Origin: Batillaria attramentaria
Taxonomy: Eukaryota; Mollusca; Gastropoda; Batillariidae
Length of the DNA stretch: 64,000 nucleotides
NCBI GenBank assembly: GCA_018292915.2
Contig: JACVVK020000001.1
Coordinates: 2,010,001 to 2,074,000 of the forward strand
Reading direction: 5' to 3'
Numbering within the stretch: position 1 is the stretch's first letter; every line of letters starts with the position of its first letter. The translations under genes and the position numbers were made by a program. Shown piece after piece: positions 60,535 to 64,000 of the stretch. A model generated the notes under the pieces. The model ran no database searches. It was given only the letters and a program-made list of their open reading frames with translations, and was not told the DNA's origin.

Positions 60535-61001
60535 GAAGGCGTTTTTGGTATGAGTCGTGTATAATTCATGCTCCAATCCTGTTATTTTCATAATTAATTA
60601 CTGGTTATTATCAACATGTCTACATAAATGATTCTTGGTATTGAAAGAAAAAAAAATGATTAAAATCTCAACGGTAAATATTTTCTAAGAAAATCTTTAA
60701 GAGGCCAGCAGAAACAATTATAATAAAACCGTGGTTAATCAGTTAAAATACAGAAAACAAAACGTGGTTTACAAGGGATGGCGATTTACAAAAGTCGTAA
60801 ACATGTCGGAATCACAGATTTCACATTCACAAATAAACTGCCTGAAATATTAAAATGACATTACACCATCAATATTTTTTAAATTTACTCCTCCATGTAC
60901 ACCCCCCCCCCCCATCCTCTCACCTACGTTGTATTGACCCTGGCCCTCCGTACATATGACGCAACCACACCACCTCTCTCAATCTATACTGACCCCCCTC
61001 C

Positions 61002-61032
<31 letters not shown>

Positions 61033-61656
61033 GCGCGCAACGTCAAAATTCACACCGCCATCCACTGCAGACCGCAACCCTTTAACCCACATACCCCCTC
61101 CCTAGCCCTCCGAGCAGACATATCCCCCCCATCCCTACCCATCGTCCAAATACTCACCCTCACCCCCGCCATCTCCATATTGACTCGACCCCGCCCCCCC
61201 CCCCCCCCGCCCCCCCCCCGACTCATCAGCCCATATTCTATCGTCGTCAATATTAACAATATCAGTTTTAATTTCAGTTCACACATCGGCAACACCGACA
61301 CCGACCCCCCCCCCCCCCACACACACACACACACGCCTGAATACGCACACATGGCAAACAGAGATACTTTTTTCCTTCAGAAATCCAATGCGTCTGCGTC
61401 AGTACCTCAGCTAGTTCAGTTTACCTGTACCAAGGTTACTCCTAAACCATAATGTGTCGTGTACGAGTGATAGAAAAGAGAATAGAGCTATAAGTAATTG
61501 ATTTTTTTTAAGTGAAAGGGGGGTCCAACAACCATAGAGGGGGTCCAATAATTATACCCTCTGATTATAATTGTTGGACCCCGGGGTCCATTAACTTTAA
61601 AGTTATTGGACCGGGGGGTCCATTACTTGGGGGGTCCATTAACTATACCACACCGG
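60287..61656. mobile_element. 1.37 kb inverted-repeat element, non-autonomous
   Basis: The outermost bases (CCGGTGTCATAAAGTT on the left; ...AACTATACCACACCGG on the right) are inverted repeats of each other, and the arms (about 60287-60400 and 61515-61656) share ggtccaataactttaaag and its continuation ttaatggacc. That word is itself a near-perfect palindrome centred on ACTTTAAAGT. Motifs of the type NGGTCCA(A/T)TAA recur in both arms. The interior has CA and C runs and no convincing protein. Target duplication not identified. Confidence 0.6.
60468..60531. repeat. (CA)n microsatellite
   Basis: About 64 bp of CA inside the inverted-repeat element at 60287-61656. Confidence 0.95.
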
Positions 61657-62500
61657 CCTAGCCACTATTACTGACTGACTCTGTGATAACTCGATCAGCC
61701 ATATAAGTCTGTCACCATGCTCTCTACCGGCTGAGCCATCATACACACAACAAACAAACAAGCAACCGGGTGCAGGACTGAACTGACTGCTTAGACATGA
61801 TCCGTCTGATATCAGAATGACCGTGACTGACGCAGCGGCCGCCGTCGGCCGGCACTGACTGATTTGACTCGACCTACTTGACTAACTGCGCTCCCGCTGA
61901 GGCCGGTTCTGTGACCACTGACCACTTGAAGACCGTCAGTCTGACCTTCACTGGCAAGCAGAACCTCAAGACCAGCCGGGCTCATTCAGTTGACGCAACT
62001 CATCGGCTCTTCGGGCACTGACTGAGTCAGCCGCCGGCACACAGTGTCAGTTCTCGTGACTAGTTTCATTTAGATACTGATTTTGTCACGTCACTTCAGT
62101 GAAGCTGCTGAAGTTTTGCTCGACATACAGTGCAGTGACCCCTCCGGGCGCTCAGTTCAGTTCAGTTCAGTCTCTTTCCCAATCCCCGGCAAAGGCGCCT
62201 TGAGTTTTTGCTGTGCCCTGAAAATGGCCAATCATCATCAACACTGATCATCAACTCAGTGACTGAAACTGATGCTGACTTGAACTGAAACTGATGCTAG
62301 TAACGGCAAATTCAATAGCAAACTGATTCAAGTCAGTTCAGTTCAGTTTATCACCGGGCCGTGACCGGCTGAGACAATGTCAGTTTCAAGCGCTGAATCA
62401 GTACTTGCCGCATTAGAAACCATGTGCCCACATGACTACGTTATCCTAAAAGTGAGTGGGTGTTATGGAATTGTAGCTCAGTCACTCACACAAACATGTT
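61657..62500. other. CTGA/CAGT-rich gene-poor DNA
   Basis: No exon recognised. It is dense in cactgactga, cagttcagtt and gccggc words, including a TTCAG tandem run at about 62153-62170. Confidence 0.45.
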
Positions 62501-63391
62501 TACAGCCGGCAGTTCGCTGATATAGCGGCTTTTGTGAGACATTTAGTAAAGCGCGGTTGCCTCCCTTTCCGTATTGTCATTCCGCTGGCACGCTACGCAT
62601 TCCACGCTGTGCTCTGCGCAACCCGGTTTGCGCATGTGGACTAACCCCTCGAAGCGGCGTCGTTTTCCTCCCACCCGTCCCAGCCAAGTCCTTGCTTTTC
62701 CAGCTTCTGGACAGGTAGGTCAGCGATTTATGTCTCCTGCATGCGAATGTACGCGATTGTATGTATACTTTTATCCTTGCGAAGTGGTGAAAAAGGCGGT
62801 TTTAGCCCGGAAGCGGCTTGATTTAAAAACTGCCGACGGTGACCATGTTTGGAAAACCCACCACGAGAGTGGATGGTGTCAGATGTGTGTGGCGTATCGA
62901 AACACAACAAAAACACGGAAGTGCTCGGACATCGTTCGGACACAGGCCAGAGGGAAGATCGTGAAAATCAGTTAGACCGGTCGTTCTTTGGTTTGCATTA
63001 AAAAGAGAGCAGCGCCGACCGACAGTGCGTAGGTGGGGGTAGACTGACACGCCGGTTTGATACAAAGAAAATAGGAGAAGCAAGCGATAACGGACGGTGA
63101 CAAGCGCTAGGTGTGTCCGTGTCGCCGTGTGCATTGAACCAAAACTAGATTTGCACAAATCAGTATTGTATCTAGAGCTGCACGTTGCCCCTGTGCAGCA
63201 TTTGCAAGTAACTGCCTGCATATAACGCGTTCTTTGTGGCAGGTTATCACAGTATGACAGCTTTGATGATTCACCGGTATAGCCCTACCACCAGTGAATG
63301 TGTGCTTTCTGTAAACGTGAGCAGCCAAGTGGCAAGTTCAGCGGCAGAACCAGTTTCAGTGCTGACCTGCTTTTCATATTTCCTGCAAAAA
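62500..63391 (+). other. Possible 5' end of a gene running off the right edge
   Basis: A CpG-containing stretch at about 62500-62714 ends in a donor (gacag/gtaggt at 62715). Further on, an ATG at 63298 opens MCAFCKREQPSGKFSG and about 15 more codons to a possible donor (aaaatg/gtgtgtg near 63391). The CxxC start could be part of a zinc-binding domain, but no family is recognised and nothing downstream to 64000 confirms it. Confidence 0.2.
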
Positions 63392-63508
63392 TGGTGTGTG
63401 TTTGTCAGCACATATATGTTTCAAAAGACAGTGGAGTGAGTCAGCGGACCGTTTGTTGTTCAACTAGTCACTTTCAGAATCATTCAGTGGTTCAGTACAT
63501 GTATGAGA

Positions 63509-63539
<31 letters not shown>

Positions 63540-64000
63540 GATTTGGCATGACTGTGTGATATGCAGATCAGTAACTTACTCTTTCGAAGGATGGAAGAAT
63601 ACGGTACCTACTCCATTCTGTTGTCAGTTCATGATCTACTGGTGTGTTCTCAGTGCTCTATAAATTGCTGCTGCATCAGTACTGCATCAGACTACATGTA
63701 CATGTAGGAATAAGGATTGACTGTCAGTTGGACACATGATAAACCATAGTAAGACAATGTTGTGGTTTTGTTCCAGTTGCCATTTTGTAGTTTTACACTG
63801 TCCGTTTATGTTTTAATATAAACAGCTTTGAAATCCTACATGTATCCATTTTTCAGTACCAGAAGATAATTCTTTTTTGAAAGGTTCTGTTGTTTACAGC
63901 ACCGTACATGTATGCACAAATAATTATGTAGCCCTGGTACAACCTTTTCATTTCAAATTAATGACCAACATGTTAACTTTTCAAAGTGCACCTTGGCTAC

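Noticed and set aside
60895..61452. 185-residue Pro-rich open frame
   Set aside because: It runs through C runs and CA arrays inside an inverted-repeat element and has no conserved motif.
62574..62975. 133-residue open frame near the right end
   Set aside because: No family motif recognised, and a strong donor splits it at 62715; kept only as a possible first exon region.

Overview
This is a window of animal nuclear DNA. Genes are split into short exons with GT-AG introns, polyA signals follow the stop codons, and the intervening DNA is full of microsatellites, tRNA-derived SINEs and DNA transposons. The proteins look like invertebrate members of bilaterian families. The recurring tacatgta motif and the SINE tail type suggest a lophotrochozoan, most likely a mollusc and perhaps a gastropod. 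That assignment is inference. There are no bacterial genes, operons or CRISPR arrays.

Six conserved genes were reconstructed exon by exon, with reading phase checked at every junction. (1) 40-5772, minus: galactocerebrosidase (GALC), 13 exons, 3' end cut off by the window edge. (2) 7844-12482, plus: the mitochondrial serine protease HTRA2/Omi, 7 exons, complete. (3) 15161-26298, plus: an NSD-family H3K36 methyltransferase, 15 coding exons, about 1570 residues. (4) 29934-32721, minus: BNIP1/Sec20, an ER SNARE, 6 exons. (5) 33087-41847, plus: an ENTPD4/7-type nucleoside diphosphatase, 10 coding exons. (6) 50895-53589, minus: SLC37A3-type sugar-phosphate transporter, 3 exons.

GALC/HTRA2 and BNIP1/ENTPD are head-to-head pairs, the latter only 365 bp apart between start codons. 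NSD/BNIP1 and ENTPD/SLC37A3 are tail-to-tail pairs. The genes do not form one pathway. They are unrelated housekeeping functions: lysosome, mitochondrion, chromatin, ER fusion, Golgi/lysosome nucleotidase, ER membrane transport.

Mobile DNA is the other main content. A 1.8 kb solo LTR with 5-bp target duplications lies in the NSD intron before the SET exon. A 413-bp Mutator-like MITE with 9-bp duplications and a decayed 1.64 kb Tc1 element sit together in ENTPD intron 3. One SINE family has at least six copies, one with a 16-bp duplication. A second repeat has a tRNA-like head and is shared by GALC and HTRA2 introns. From about 45 kb on, the gene-poor right half holds a tRNA-headed SINE, a 16-bp/48-bp minisatellite, a 450-bp tandem duplication, two neighbouring inverted-repeat elements with the same CCGGTGT ends, long CA arrays and much CTGA-rich simple sequence. 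The last 1.5 kb may hold the 5' end of another gene, but this is weak.
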